In this document: positions 26,895 to 36,191 of the stretch, one piece after another
How the letters are laid out: every line of letters starts with the position of its first letter
Position numbering within the stretch: the stretch's first letter is position 1
Translations under genes and position numbers: made by a program
Source of the DNA: Hylemonella gracilis
Lineage (GTDB): Bacteria; Pseudomonadota; Gammaproteobacteria; Burkholderiales; Burkholderiaceae_C
NCBI RefSeq assembly: GCF_004328645.1
Contig: NZ_CP031395.1
Span: 2,567,501-2,631,500, forward strand
DNA: 64,000 bases
Reading direction: 5' to 3'
Notes under the pieces: model-generated
The model's database searches: none
What the model was told of the DNA's origin: nothing
Seen by the model: only the letters and a program-made list of their open reading frames with translations

Positions 26895-28244
26895 TCAGGG
26901 CAGCTTCTTGACCAGCACCTGGCTGCGGCGGTCCCAGTTGTACATGCGGCGACGGGCTTCGGGCAGCCAGTCCGGGTCGACCTGCTGGAAGCCGCGTTTG
27001 ATGAACCAATGCATGGTGCGCGTGGTCAGCACGAAGATGCTTTTGAGTCCCATCGCCCGCGCACGTTGCTCGACGCGCTTGAGCACTTTTTCCCCGTCGC
27101 CCTGCCCCTGCGATTCGTTCAAGACGGTCAGCGCCGCCATTTCGGCCGTGTGCGCCTCGGGGTAGGGATAAAGCGCCGCGCAGGCGAAGATCACGCCATC
27201 GTGTTCGATGATGGTGTAGTTGCCGATGTCGCGCTCGATTTCCGTGCGGCTGCGCTTGACCAGTGTCCCGTCCTTTTCGTACGGCTCGATCAGGCGCAGG
27301 ATGCCACCCACATCATCCGCCGTGGCTTCGCGCAGTTCCTCCAGCTTCTCGTCCACGATCATGGTGCCGATGCCGTCGTGCACGTAGATCTCCAGTAGCA
27401 GGGACCCATCGACTGCGTAGGGAATGATGTGGCTGCGTTCCACCCCGCCTTTGCAGGCACGGATGCAATGTTGCAGGTAGAAGGCGGCGTCGCTGGGGTG
27501 TTCTGGCGCCGGCAATTCGGTCAGCAGTTTCTCGGCGGCGGCCAGGGGTAGCTCGGTGTCGATGGGGTTGTCCTCGGACTCCGGTTCGTTGGGGCGCAGG
27601 CGCAGGCCAGGAATTTCGGTGATGAAGATCAGCTTGTCGGCGTGCAGGGCGGTGGCCACCGAGGTTGCCACGTCTTCCATGGTCAGGTTGAAGGCCTCGC
27701 CGGTGGGCGAGAAGCCAAAGGGCGAGAGCAGGGCGACAGCCCCCATGTTCAAGGTGTGCTGGATGGCGGCGACGTCCACCTTGCGCACCAGGCCCGAACT
27801 CTGGAAATCGACGCCGTCGACGATGCCCACGGGCCGCGCGGTGATGAAGTTGCCCGAGAGCACCCGCACCGTGGCGCCCGCCATGGGCGTGTTGGGTAGG
27901 CCCTGGCTGAAAGCCGCCTCGATCTGGTAACGCAGCTGTCCGGCGGCCTCTTGCGCGCAATCCAGCGCGACCTCGTCCGTGATGCGCATGCCGCGCGAAT
28001 ACAGGGCGGCGTGGCCCTTGGCCTTGAGCTGCTCGTTCACCTGGGGGCGAAAGCCGTGCACCAGCACGATCTTCACGCCCATGCTCTGGATCAGGGCCAG
28101 ATCCTGCGCCAGATTCGGCAACTTGCCCGCCGCGATGGCCTCGCCGCAAACACCCACCACGAAGGTCTGATTGCGGAATTTGTGGATGTAGGGCGCGACC
28201 GAACGGAACCAGGGCACGAAGGTGAAGTTGAAGACGGCGGACAT
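26895..28244 (-). CDS. argA: N-acetylglutamate synthase ArgA
   Basis: ArgA transfers acetyl from acetyl-CoA to glutamate, the first step of arginine synthesis. The 449-residue product from ATG 28244 (MSAVFNFTFVPWFRSVAPYI) has an amino-acid-kinase-like domain (residues about 1-290, KIVLVHGFRPQVNEQL) that binds the arginine inhibitor and a C-terminal GNAT domain (about 300-449, with EMAALTVLNESQGQGDGEKV as acetyl-CoA loop). This is the classical two-domain architecture of proteobacterial NAGS. It is divergent from hrpA with almost no intergenic space, so its promoter must lie inside the hrpA leader. Confidence 0.94.
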   Translation of the reverse strand: MSAVFNFTFVPWFRSVAPYIHKFRNQTFVVGVCGEAIAAGKLPNLAQDLALIQSMGVKIVLVHGFRPQVNEQLKAKGHAALYSRGMRITDEVALDCAQEAAGQLRYQIEAAFSQGLPNTPMAGATVRVLSGNFITARPVGIVDGVDFQSSGLVRKVDVAAIQHTLNMGAVALLSPFGFSPTGEAFNLTMEDVATSVATALHADKLIFITEIPGLRLRPNEPESEDNPIDTELPLAAAEKLLTELPAPEHPSDAAFYLQHCIRACKGGVERSHIIPYAVDGSLLLEIYVHDGIGTMIVDEKLEELREATADDVGGILRLIEPYEKDGTLVKRSRTEIERDIGNYTIIEHDGVIFACAALYPYPEAHTAEMAALTVLNESQGQGDGEKVLKRVEQRARAMGLKSIFVLTTRTMHWFIKRGFQQVDPDWLPEARRRMYNWDRRSQVLVKKLP

Positions 28245-28321
28245 GCGTGGGCGCGAAGAGGGAGGGGCCGGTGAATGGGGTCCGGGCGGGGATAATCGCG
28301 GATTCTCCACGAAGTTTCCCC

Positions 28322-31300
28322 TTGAGTTCCTCCACGCTGAAAATCGAGTTTCCCGAGTCGCTGCCGGTGTCGGCCAAACGCGACGAGATCGCCGCCGCGT
28401 TGCAGGCCCACCAGGTCATCATCGTCTGCGGCGAAACGGGGTCCGGCAAGACCACGCAGCTGCCCAAGATCGCCTTGAGCCTCGGGCGCGGCAAATGCAA
28501 TTACCCTGCCGGGCAGAAAGGTCGGCTGATTGGGCACACCCAGCCGCGCCGCATTGCCGCTTCCAGTGTGGCCAAGCGCATCGCGGAGGAGCTGCAGACG
28601 CCGCTGGGCGAGGTGGTGGGCTACAAGGTGCGCTTCAATGACCGGCTGGGTAAGGACGCCTCGGTCAAGCTGATGACGGACGGCATTTTGCTGGCGGAAA
28701 CCCAGACCGATCCGCTGCTCAACGCCTACGACACGCTCATCATCGACGAGGCACACGAGCGTTCGCTCAACATCGACTTCCTGCTGGGCTACCTGCGACA
28801 AATCCTGCCACGTCGCCCTGACCTGAAGGTCATCGTGACTTCGGCCACGATCGATGCGGAACGGTTTGCCAGGCACTTCGCCTCGGCACCCAAAAATCGC
28901 GCGGCGCCAGCTCGCTCCAGGCCGGGCGAAGCCTCCTCGGGGAGCAGCGAACCTCACGAAGTGAGCGAAAGCGGCGGTCTTGTTCCTGCTCCGGTGATCT
29001 ATGTTTCCGGTCGCACCTATCCCGTCGAGATGCGCTACCGGCCTTTCGAGGAATCGCGGGAGTTCGACGTGAACGACGCGATCGCCGATGCGGTGGACGA
29101 ACTGTGGCAAGGCCATGCGGGCGGCGACATCCTCATCTTCTTTCCTGGTGAACGTGAGATCCGCGAAGCGGCGGATCATCTGCGCAAGCACCTGAGCCAC
29201 GACCCCATCAAGCGTAGCGCCGAGGTGCTGCCGCTGTTCGCCCGGCTGAGCCAGGCCGAGCAGGACAAGGTTTTCGATGGGCACACCGGACGCCGCATCG
29301 TGCTGGCCACCAACGTGGCCGAGACATCGCTCACCGTGCCAGGCATACGCAACGTCATTGACACGGGCACGGCGCGGGTCAAGCGCTACAGTTTCAGGAG
29401 CAAGGTCGAGCAGTTGCTGGTCGAACCGGTCAGCCAGGCGGCCGCCAACCAGCGCGCGGGGCGCTGCGGGCGCGTGGCCAACGGGATCTGCATCCGTCTG
29501 TACAACGAGCAGGACTTCAATGGCCGCGAGCGATTCACCACGCCCGAAATCCTGCGATCCTCGCTGGCGGGTGTGATCCTGCGCATGAAGTCCCTGCACC
29601 TGGGCTCGGTGGAGGATTTCCCTTTCCTCGAAGCGCCTTCGGGTCGCGCCATCGCCGACGGCTACCAGTTGCTGGCCGAGCTGGGCGCGGTGGACGAAGC
29701 CAATGAGCTCACGCCCCTGGGTCGCGAACTGGCCAAGTTGCCGCTGGATCCCCGCGTGGGCCGCATGATTCTCGAAGCGCGAGACCGTCAGGCGCTGGAG
29801 GAGGTGCTGGTCATCGCCAGCGCGCTGAGCGTGCAGGACGTGCGCGACCGGCCGCTGGAAGCCCAGGCCCAGGCCGATCAGGCACATGCCAAGTTCGACG
29901 ATGAGAAGAGCGAATTCACTGGCTACCTCAAGCTGTGGAAGTGGATTCACGATGCACGGGGCGGTAAGCCAGACGCGACGCAGAACACCTCAGGAGAGCA
30001 CAAGCTCAGCAACCGCCAGTACGAGGCTCTATTGCGTCAGAACTTCGTGAACGTGCGCCGGGTGCGTGAATGGCGTGATATCCACAGCCAGTTGCTGACC
30101 GTGGTGACCGAGCACCAATGGCGGCTGAATCAGACGCCTGCAACCTACGAGCAGATTCACTTGTCCATGTTGGCCGGCCTGTTGGGCAACCTGGGGTGCA
30201 AGCACGAGACCGAGGATGTCTACCTGGGTGCGCGCGGCGTCAAATTCCATCGCCATCCGGGCGCGCACCTCTCAAAGAAGCCAGGCCGCTGGATCGTCTG
30301 CGCCGAGCTGGTCGAGACCACGCGGCTCTTCGGGCGTGGCATCGCCGCCATCGAGCCGCCCTGGCTGGAGCAGGTCGCGGGGCACTTGCTCAAAAAGCAG
30401 TTGCTCGATCCGCACTGGGAGAAGAAGGCCGCGGAAGTGGTGGCGCTGGAGCGCGCCACGCTCTACGGTCTGCTCATCTACAGCGGGCGGCGCGTCAACT
30501 TCGGGCGGGTCGATCCGGTGTCTGCGCGAGAGGTCTTCATCCGTGAAGCCCTGGTCGCGGGCGAATGGGACACCAAGTTGCCTTTCCTTGCCGCCAACCG
30601 CAAGCTCATCCGCGAGGTGGAGGAGCTGGAGCACAAGTCACGTCGGCAGGACGTGCTGGTGGATGAGGAACTGATCTACGCCTTTTACGACCAGCATCTG
30701 CCGGCCCAGGTCTGCAGTGGGTTCGAGTGCGAGCGCTGGTACCGCGAAGCCAGCCGCCTGCAGCCCGACCTGCTGCGTCTGAGTCGCGAGGAACTGATGC
30801 GCCACGAGGCGGCCGGGGTCACCAGCAGCGCCTTTCCCAAGACCCTGCGGTTGGGGGGCGTGGATTGCGCGGCCACTTACCTGCACCAGCCGGGTGACGC
30901 GCGCGACGGGCTGACGGTCACGGTGCCGCTGTTCGTTCTGAACCAGGTCAGCGAGGAGCGCTGCGAGTGGCTGGCCCCGGGCATGCTCAAGGAAAAAATC
31001 CAGGCTCTGCTCAAGAGCTTGCCACAAAGGCCGCGCAGCCGCTTCGTGCCCTTGCCGGAATCCGCCGCCCGGCTGGCGGAGGAACTGGGTCAGCCCGAGG
31101 CCTTCGGGCGGAGCGGCCTGACAGACGCACTGCTCAAGCGCGTGCGCGAGATCACCAGCCTGGACGTGAAGCGCGCGGACTTCAAGCTCGACATGCTCAG
31201 TCCGCACCTGTTCATGAATCTGCGAGTGGTGGACGAACATGGTCGCCAGTTGGGCCAGGGCCGCAACCTTGGCGCACTCAAGGCCGAACTGGGGGCGCAG

Positions 31301-32335
31301 GCACGCGGGGCCTTTCAGGCCTTGGCGACCTTGAAGGCCTCACCTTCCGCGCCAGACGCGTCCGGGTCGGCGGGCGCGCACGCCAGCGCGAATGCCAGTG
31401 CTGAACGAGGCATGGACACGCCCTCCAGCAAGAGCAAGGCCACGCCGCTTCGGGACGCCGCATCCGCCGGCCCCGCGGCGGACGGGGCACAGCGCCACGT
31501 CGCCTGGACCTTTGGTGAATTGCCCGAACTGATGGAAATCAGAAAGGGCGGGCAGACCCTGATCGGCTTTCCGGCGCTGGTGGATGCCGGTGATGCCGTG
31601 ATGCTGGAGGTGTTCGACGAGCCCGAGGCCGCGGCCGTCAAGCATCGCGCGGGCCTGCGGCGCCTGTTTGCCCTGCAGATCCGCGACGCGCTGAAGTATC
31701 TGGAAAAGAACATTCCGGACCTGCAGAAGATGGCCGTGGCTTATCTGAGTCTGGGCACTTTGGAAGAACTGCGTGGGCAGATCCTGGAACTCGCCTTGGA
31801 CCGGGCCTTTCTGCTGGAGCCGTTGCCCGCGAACGACGCGGACTTCAAACGCCGCCTGGACGAAGGGCGCGGGCGCCTGAGTCTCATCGCCACTGAGGTG
31901 GCGCGCCTGGCCGCGGCCATCCTGGGCGAGTACGCGGTGGCGCTGCGCAAGATCAAGGACACCAAGAACGCCGCGGAAGCCGCTGCCGACTGCGCGCAGC
32001 AATTGCAGCGCCTGATGCCCAAGCGCTTCCTGGCGGGCACTCCCTGGCCGGCCTTGCAGCACTTCACGCGCTACCTCAGGGCGATCACCTTGCGGCTGGA
32101 CAAATGGCGCGCGGACCCCGCCCGGGATGCCGCGCGTCTGGCTGAGCTCAGGCCACAAGAGCAGCGCTACCTGCGCCTGCTGGCTGAGCGCAAGGGCGCG
32201 AGCGACGCACGCCTGCAGGAACTGCGCTGGCTGCTCGAGGAGCTGCGCGTGAGTTTCTTCGCGCAGGAGTTGCGCACGCCGCAGCCTGTCAGCATCAAGC
32301 GCCTTGAAAAACTCTGGTTGCAGTTGAACAGCTGA
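28322..32335 (+). CDS. hrpA: ATP-dependent RNA helicase HrpA (DEAH box)
   Basis: HrpA is a large DEAH helicase involved in mRNA processing and rescue of stalled ribosomes. It shows motif I GETGSGKTTQLPK, motif II DEAH (IIDEAHERSLNIDFLLGY), motif III SATIDA, motif V ATNVAETSLTVPG and motif VI QRAGRCGR, then the long HrpA C-terminal region. Length is about 1337 residues (E. coli 1300). The start is uncertain: the frame is open to GTG 28247, but homology to the family start KIEFPESLPVSAKRDEI, together with a -10-like GATAAT at 28291-28296, favours TTG 28322. There are two low-complexity insertions, one in the helicase core (about 28885-28990) and one Ala/Ser-rich near 31340-31490. Confidence 0.93.
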   Translation: MSSSTLKIEFPESLPVSAKRDEIAAALQAHQVIIVCGETGSGKTTQLPKIALSLGRGKCNYPAGQKGRLIGHTQPRRIAASSVAKRIAEELQTPLGEVVGYKVRFNDRLGKDASVKLMTDGILLAETQTDPLLNAYDTLIIDEAHERSLNIDFLLGYLRQILPRRPDLKVIVTSATIDAERFARHFASAPKNRAAPARSRPGEASSGSSEPHEVSESGGLVPAPVIYVSGRTYPVEMRYRPFEESREFDVNDAIADAVDELWQGHAGGDILIFFPGEREIREAADHLRKHLSHDPIKRSAEVLPLFARLSQAEQDKVFDGHTGRRIVLATNVAETSLTVPGIRNVIDTGTARVKRYSFRSKVEQLLVEPVSQAAANQRAGRCGRVANGICIRLYNEQDFNGRERFTTPEILRSSLAGVILRMKSLHLGSVEDFPFLEAPSGRAIADGYQLLAELGAVDEANELTPLGRELAKLPLDPRVGRMILEARDRQALEEVLVIASALSVQDVRDRPLEAQAQADQAHAKFDDEKSEFTGYLKLWKWIHDARGGKPDATQNTSGEHKLSNRQYEALLRQNFVNVRRVREWRDIHSQLLTVVTEHQWRLNQTPATYEQIHLSMLAGLLGNLGCKHETEDVYLGARGVKFHRHPGAHLSKKPGRWIVCAELVETTRLFGRGIAAIEPPWLEQVAGHLLKKQLLDPHWEKKAAEVVALERATLYGLLIYSGRRVNFGRVDPVSAREVFIREALVAGEWDTKLPFLAANRKLIREVEELEHKSRRQDVLVDEELIYAFYDQHLPAQVCSGFECERWYREASRLQPDLLRLSREELMRHEAAGVTSSAFPKTLRLGGVDCAATYLHQPGDARDGLTVTVPLFVLNQVSEERCEWLAPGMLKEKIQALLKSLPQRPRSRFVPLPESAARLAEELGQPEAFGRSGLTDALLKRVREITSLDVKRADFKLDMLSPHLFMNLRVVDEHGRQLGQGRNLGALKAELGAQARGAFQALATLKASPSAPDASGSAGAHASANASAERGMDTPSSKSKATPLRDAASAGPAADGAQRHVAWTFGELPELMEIRKGGQTLIGFPALVDAGDAVMLEVFDEPEAAAVKHRAGLRRLFALQIRDALKYLEKNIPDLQKMAVAYLSLGTLEELRGQILELALDRAFLLEPLPANDADFKRRLDEGRGRLSLIATEVARLAAAILGEYAVALRKIKDTKNAAEAAADCAQQLQRLMPKRFLAGTPWPALQHFTRYLRAITLRLDKWRADPARDAARLAELRPQEQRYLRLLAERKGASDARLQELRWLLEELRVSFFAQELRTPQPVSIKRLEKLWLQLNS
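28885..28990. repeat. In-frame low-complexity palindromic insertion within hrpA
   Basis: About 100 bases encode NRAAPARSRPGEASSGSSEP and further residues between the conserved ARHFAS and PVIYVSGR blocks of the helicase, where relatives have only a few residues. The DNA contains the inverted repeat CTCACGAAGTGAG and a second pair CGCTCC/GGAGC. This resembles a small palindromic repeat element inserted in frame, but I cannot confirm copies elsewhere. Confidence 0.45.
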
Positions 32336-32740
32336 GGGGCTCGCGGGTCGCGACAGACACGGTGTTCCGCACGACGAAGGCACGAGTTCGTCCTGAGTTT
32401 CCCTAGCTATGCTTCTTTGCGCTCAAGTCGGGCTTCGGGAGGACGAAGAGACTGAGTGGAGCCCGCTTGTCGCGTGTCGTGCAAGCCGGGTGTGATGATG
32501 GAATTCCACCACAGCCCGTGCATGTCAGGCCGAAATGGCTGGGATGATGAAGGAGAATGACAAAGTTTTGAGGAATGACCGGACAGGAGGCGGGGAACAG
32601 CGAAGCAAGTGATCAAGACCGGAGTATCGGACTCCACGGTTGAAAGAGTCATTAGGGAATGTGAAAGTTGAAGGGAAACTGAGAGCGCCCGCAGAGCGCC
32701 TCCCTTCAAGCGCCCGACGAGGCGTGCAGAGGAGTCCATT
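32336..32740. other. Intergenic region between hrpA and the globin-EAL gene
   Basis: This 405-base gap has no convincing gene on either strand. A GACGAA/TTCGTC stem (32373-32392) lies near the hrpA end but has no T-run. The last bases hold AGAGGAG (32728-32734), the ribosome binding site of the following TTG-start gene. I see no clear promoter. Confidence 0.5.
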
Positions 32741-34822
32741 TTGTCAGCAGAGGGTGATACGCCTGTGGCGGTGGCTTGGGGCGTTTCCGACGTGGAGCGC
32801 AGGCAGGCCAGCAGGCTGTATGGCGCGGCGTGGGCCGACGCCTTGCAAAGCATGCAGCCGGTCCTGCAGGATCAGCTGGAGGCCATTGTCGAGAAACTCT
32901 TCCGCAGCCTGGCGGAAATTCCGTCGATCAGCCATCTGATCTTCACCATGGCGCCGCCGGAGCAGGCGCAGTTCAAGGCGCGTCTGCGGGAGTACCTGCT
33001 GACCCTGACCGCCCCTGATCTGGATGCCGAGAAGCACCGCGAACTCGCGGGACGGCTCGGGCTCCAGCATGCGGTGATGGGCGTCGCCCGGGATGATTTG
33101 ACCCTCGGGTCCGAGATTCTGCTCGCCCTGGTGCGAGACCACGTCGGGGGCGTACAGCACGGGCGGGCCCTGGCGGCACTGGGTCAGCGACTCATGCGTG
33201 ACATGTCGCTGCAGATGCAGGTCTACCAGGACGTGCAGATTCAGCGCCACAAGCTCACGCAGGAGCTGACGCAACTGGTCTGGCAAGTCGAGAGCTACAC
33301 CGACCTGATCGACCGCATGACGCAGCGGCTGTCCGAGCACGGAGAGATCGCCGCCTGTTCCTTCGGTCGTCTGGACGGTCGAGGCCTGTTCCGCTTCGAG
33401 GCCGTGTCCGGGCAGGCCAATGATTTCCTGATGCGTTTCGAGCAACTCGCAGGGGGGTCGCTGAGCGAGGTGAGCGAGGACCCGACAGGGCGCGCTTGGC
33501 GCACGCGCCAGGTCCAGCGCTGCATCAACTTCGCCACCGACCCGGCCACCGAGCGCTGGCGTGGGCTGATGCGCGAGCGTGGCTACCGTTCCAGCGTGGC
33601 CATTCCGGTTGGCCCCAGCGACAGCGCGCCTTTCTTCGTGCTGACACTCTTCTGCACCTTGCCGGGCGGTTTCAGTTCGGCGCATCAGCAATCGTTCATC
33701 GAGCAGTTGCAGACCCTGCTTGTCTTTGCCCTGATGGCCATCGAAGGACGACACGGGCGGGCCCATGTCGTCCCCTATGCGACGCGCCAGAACTGGGCCA
33801 GCCTCTTGCGCACGGACGCGCTGGAAATGCACTACCAGCCGCTGCTGGACCTGCAGACGGGCAGCATCAGCAAGGTGGAGGCGCTGGCACGCTTGCGCGA
33901 GGACGGTCGTCTATTGGGACCGGGTGAATTTTTCGCTGCCCTCTTGCCCAGCGATTTCGTGGAGCTTTACGCGCGCGGGCTGCGGGAAGTGCTGTGCCAG
34001 CGCAGTCGCTGGCGCGAAGCGGGTCTGGATCTGGCCGTCTCGCTGAACCTGCCGTCCAGCGCCCTGGTCGATCCGCGCTACTTCGACGTCACCCAGCGCA
34101 TCCTGCAGGAGCAGGGGTGCGAGCCTGAGATGCTGACGCTGGAACTCCTGGAGACGGGCGCCATCGGCTACGGCGCGGACGCGGTCGATGTGTTTCGCAA
34201 GTTCAAGTCCCTGGGCGTGAAACTGGCGGAAGATGATCTGGGCGCAGGCTACAGTGGCCTGGCGCGCCTGCGTGAAATGCCCTTCGACCTGATCAAGATC
34301 GACCGCAGCATCGTGCAGAACCTCGAGCGCGATACGTTCGACGTGTTGCGTTTCATCTACCAGCTCACCCGCCTGGGGCACGCCTTGGGCAAGCGCGTCG
34401 CGCTGGAAGGGGTGGAGGATCCCGGTCTGCTCGAGGCAGTCAGGATTCTTGGTGTGGATGCCGTGCAGGGGTATGCGGTGGCGCAGCCCATGCCCGGGGA
34501 GGCGCTGCTGCCCTGGCTGCGGGCCTACGAGGCGAAACGGGCCGAGGCCACGCGTCCGCGCTCCGACGGCGTGCTGGCCAGGCTGGCCCGGCTGCTGGTC
34601 TGGGAGGAGCGCCTGCACCTGCACCTGGAGCACGCTCAGACTCTGGGTGACGACCCGGACGAGGACAGGGTTTCGGGGCCGCCGTTGCCCAGTCTGTTTG
34701 GTGAACACGGGCGCCGGCATGCCGACCAGGCCGTCGCGGTGGCGCGTCTGCATGGCATGCTGAGCATGCAGTACCAGCACGCACGCCAGGGCCTGATCCT
34801 GGCCATCAGCGCCTGCGACTGA
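32741..34822 (+). CDS. Globin-coupled sensor with GAF and EAL domains (c-di-GMP phosphodiesterase)
   Basis: The 693-residue soluble protein begins at TTG 32741, 6 bases after AGAGGAG. Residues about 15-165 look like a sensor globin: the segment RLGLQHAVMGVARDDLTLGS has the F-helix pattern, and H110 is the candidate haem-proximal histidine. Residues about 185-345 are GAF-like (SSVAIPVGP). The EAL domain (about 360-610) keeps EAL (KVEALARL), the Asn of SLNLPSS, ELLE, DD, the Lys of LIKIDRS, EGVE and QGY, so the catalytic set looks complete, though loop 6 reads DLGAGYSG instead of DFGTGYSS. There is no GGDEF. The likely role is oxygen- or gas-controlled c-di-GMP hydrolysis. The globin call is inferred from pattern. 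Confidence 0.78.
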   Translation: MSAEGDTPVAVAWGVSDVERRQASRLYGAAWADALQSMQPVLQDQLEAIVEKLFRSLAEIPSISHLIFTMAPPEQAQFKARLREYLLTLTAPDLDAEKHRELAGRLGLQHAVMGVARDDLTLGSEILLALVRDHVGGVQHGRALAALGQRLMRDMSLQMQVYQDVQIQRHKLTQELTQLVWQVESYTDLIDRMTQRLSEHGEIAACSFGRLDGRGLFRFEAVSGQANDFLMRFEQLAGGSLSEVSEDPTGRAWRTRQVQRCINFATDPATERWRGLMRERGYRSSVAIPVGPSDSAPFFVLTLFCTLPGGFSSAHQQSFIEQLQTLLVFALMAIEGRHGRAHVVPYATRQNWASLLRTDALEMHYQPLLDLQTGSISKVEALARLREDGRLLGPGEFFAALLPSDFVELYARGLREVLCQRSRWREAGLDLAVSLNLPSSALVDPRYFDVTQRILQEQGCEPEMLTLELLETGAIGYGADAVDVFRKFKSLGVKLAEDDLGAGYSGLARLREMPFDLIKIDRSIVQNLERDTFDVLRFIYQLTRLGHALGKRVALEGVEDPGLLEAVRILGVDAVQGYAVAQPMPGEALLPWLRAYEAKRAEATRPRSDGVLARLARLLVWEERLHLHLEHAQTLGDDPDEDRVSGPPLPSLFGEHGRRHADQAVAVARLHGMLSMQYQHARQGLILAISACD

Positions 34823-34873
34823 GGTACGGCCACGCGCGGAGCTTACAGGCCTGCGCGGTAGGGGAGGAGGACC

Positions 34874-36055
34874 TCAGAGCCGTGCCAGACGCTCCAACGC
34901 AAGCTGGAGCGTCTCATCTTTCTTGGCATAACAGAAGCGGATGACTTTCTGGTCGTGGCCGTCGCCGTAGAAGGCCGAGAGCGGGATGGCCGCCACGCCG
35001 ATCTCCGCAGTCAGCCAAAGGCAGAAATCGGCCTCGCTGAGGTCGCGCTCGGGCACGGCCAGGTTCGAGATGTCCACGCACTGGAAGTAGCTGCCCTCGC
35101 TGGGCAGCAGGTGAAAGCGCGTTTTGGCCAGACCCGCGCGGAACAGGTCGCGCTTGCGCTGGTAGAACGCGGGCAGGGTCAGGTAGGGCTGCGGATCGGC
35201 CATGTAGGTGGCGATGCCGTGCTGCACCGGCGTGTTGACGGTGAACACATTGAACTGGTGCACCTTGCGGAACTCGGCCATCAGCGATGCGGGCGCCGCC
35301 ACGTAGGCCACTTTCCAGCCCGTGACGTGGTAGGTCTTGCCGAAACTGCTGACGATGAAGGACCGCGCCGCCAGACCGGGGTGGCGGGCCACGCTTTCAT
35401 GCCGCTGGCCGTCGTAGACCATGTGCTCGTACACCTCGTCGGCAATCACCAGCACGTTCGTGGGGGCCAGCAGTGCCTCCAGCTTGTCCATGTCCTCGCG
35501 TGACCAGACGGTGGCGCTGGGATTGTGCGGCGTGTTGAGGATGAGGGCACGGGTCCGCGGCGTGAGCGCCGCGGCGATGCGATCGAAGTCAGGTTTGAAC
35601 GATCCCGGCTCGCTGGCTGAACCCAAGGGCACCCGCACCACCACGCCGCCCGCCAGCTCGATGTTGGGCACGTAGCTGTCGTAGCAAGGTTCGAGCACGA
35701 TCACCTCATCGCCCGGATGCACCACCGCCAGGATGGCCGTGAGGATGGCCTGGGTCGCACCTGCGGTGATGGTGATCTCGCTGTTGGCGTCGTAGGCGTG
35801 GCCGTACAGCGCCGCGATCTTGGCCGCCACGGCCTGACGCAGTGCGGGCACACCGGTCATCAGGGGGTACTGGTTCAGGCCCTTGCGCATGGCCTCGGTC
35901 ACCGCGTCGACCAGGCGTGGGTCGCCCTCGAAGTCCGGGAAACCCTGGCCCAGGTTCACGGCGTTTTTCTCCGCCGCCAGCGAAGACATCACGGTGAAGA
36001 TGGTCGTGCCCACCTTGGGCAGGCGACTCTGTAGGGATGGCGTTGTTGCATTCAT
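34874..36055 (-). CDS. Methionine aminotransferase (YbdL-type, class I/II PLP)
   Basis: This is a PLP-dependent aminotransferase of the kynurenine/methionine transaminase branch. The 393-residue product from ATG 36055 (MNATTPSLQSRLPKVGTTIF) closely follows E. coli YbdL: VNLGQGFPDFEG, NQYPLMTGVPALRQAVA, ITAGATQAILTAI, ILNTPHNPSATVW, ADEVYEH, and the PLP lysine in SSFGKTYHVTGWKVAY. Transamination of methionine (salvage of its keto acid) is the likely reaction; other hydrophobic or aromatic amino acids are possible. It follows cysB in the same direction after a 136-base gap. Confidence 0.88.
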   Translation of the reverse strand: MNATTPSLQSRLPKVGTTIFTVMSSLAAEKNAVNLGQGFPDFEGDPRLVDAVTEAMRKGLNQYPLMTGVPALRQAVAAKIAALYGHAYDANSEITITAGATQAILTAILAVVHPGDEVIVLEPCYDSYVPNIELAGGVVVRVPLGSASEPGSFKPDFDRIAAALTPRTRALILNTPHNPSATVWSREDMDKLEALLAPTNVLVIADEVYEHMVYDGQRHESVARHPGLAARSFIVSSFGKTYHVTGWKVAYVAAPASLMAEFRKVHQFNVFTVNTPVQHGIATYMADPQPYLTLPAFYQRKRDLFRAGLAKTRFHLLPSEGSYFQCVDISNLAVPERDLSEADFCLWLTAEIGVAAIPLSAFYGDGHDQKVIRFCYAKKDETLQLALERLARL

Positions 36056-36191
36056 GGGCAGGCTACAAGTGTGAGGAATCTCTTTCTGGCCAGGGCTCCC
36101 GTGGAGCTGGCTCAGCCAGGCCACCGGGAGCGTCCCCCCGCCACCGCAGGATGAGCGGGGGAAGGCGCGTAGCGTCACAGGGGGGACGGTT

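Noticed and set aside
28091..29950. Minus-strand frame of 619 codons opposite hrpA
   Set aside because: It is antisense to the conserved helicase core and also runs into argA in the wrong frame; no protein family is visible.
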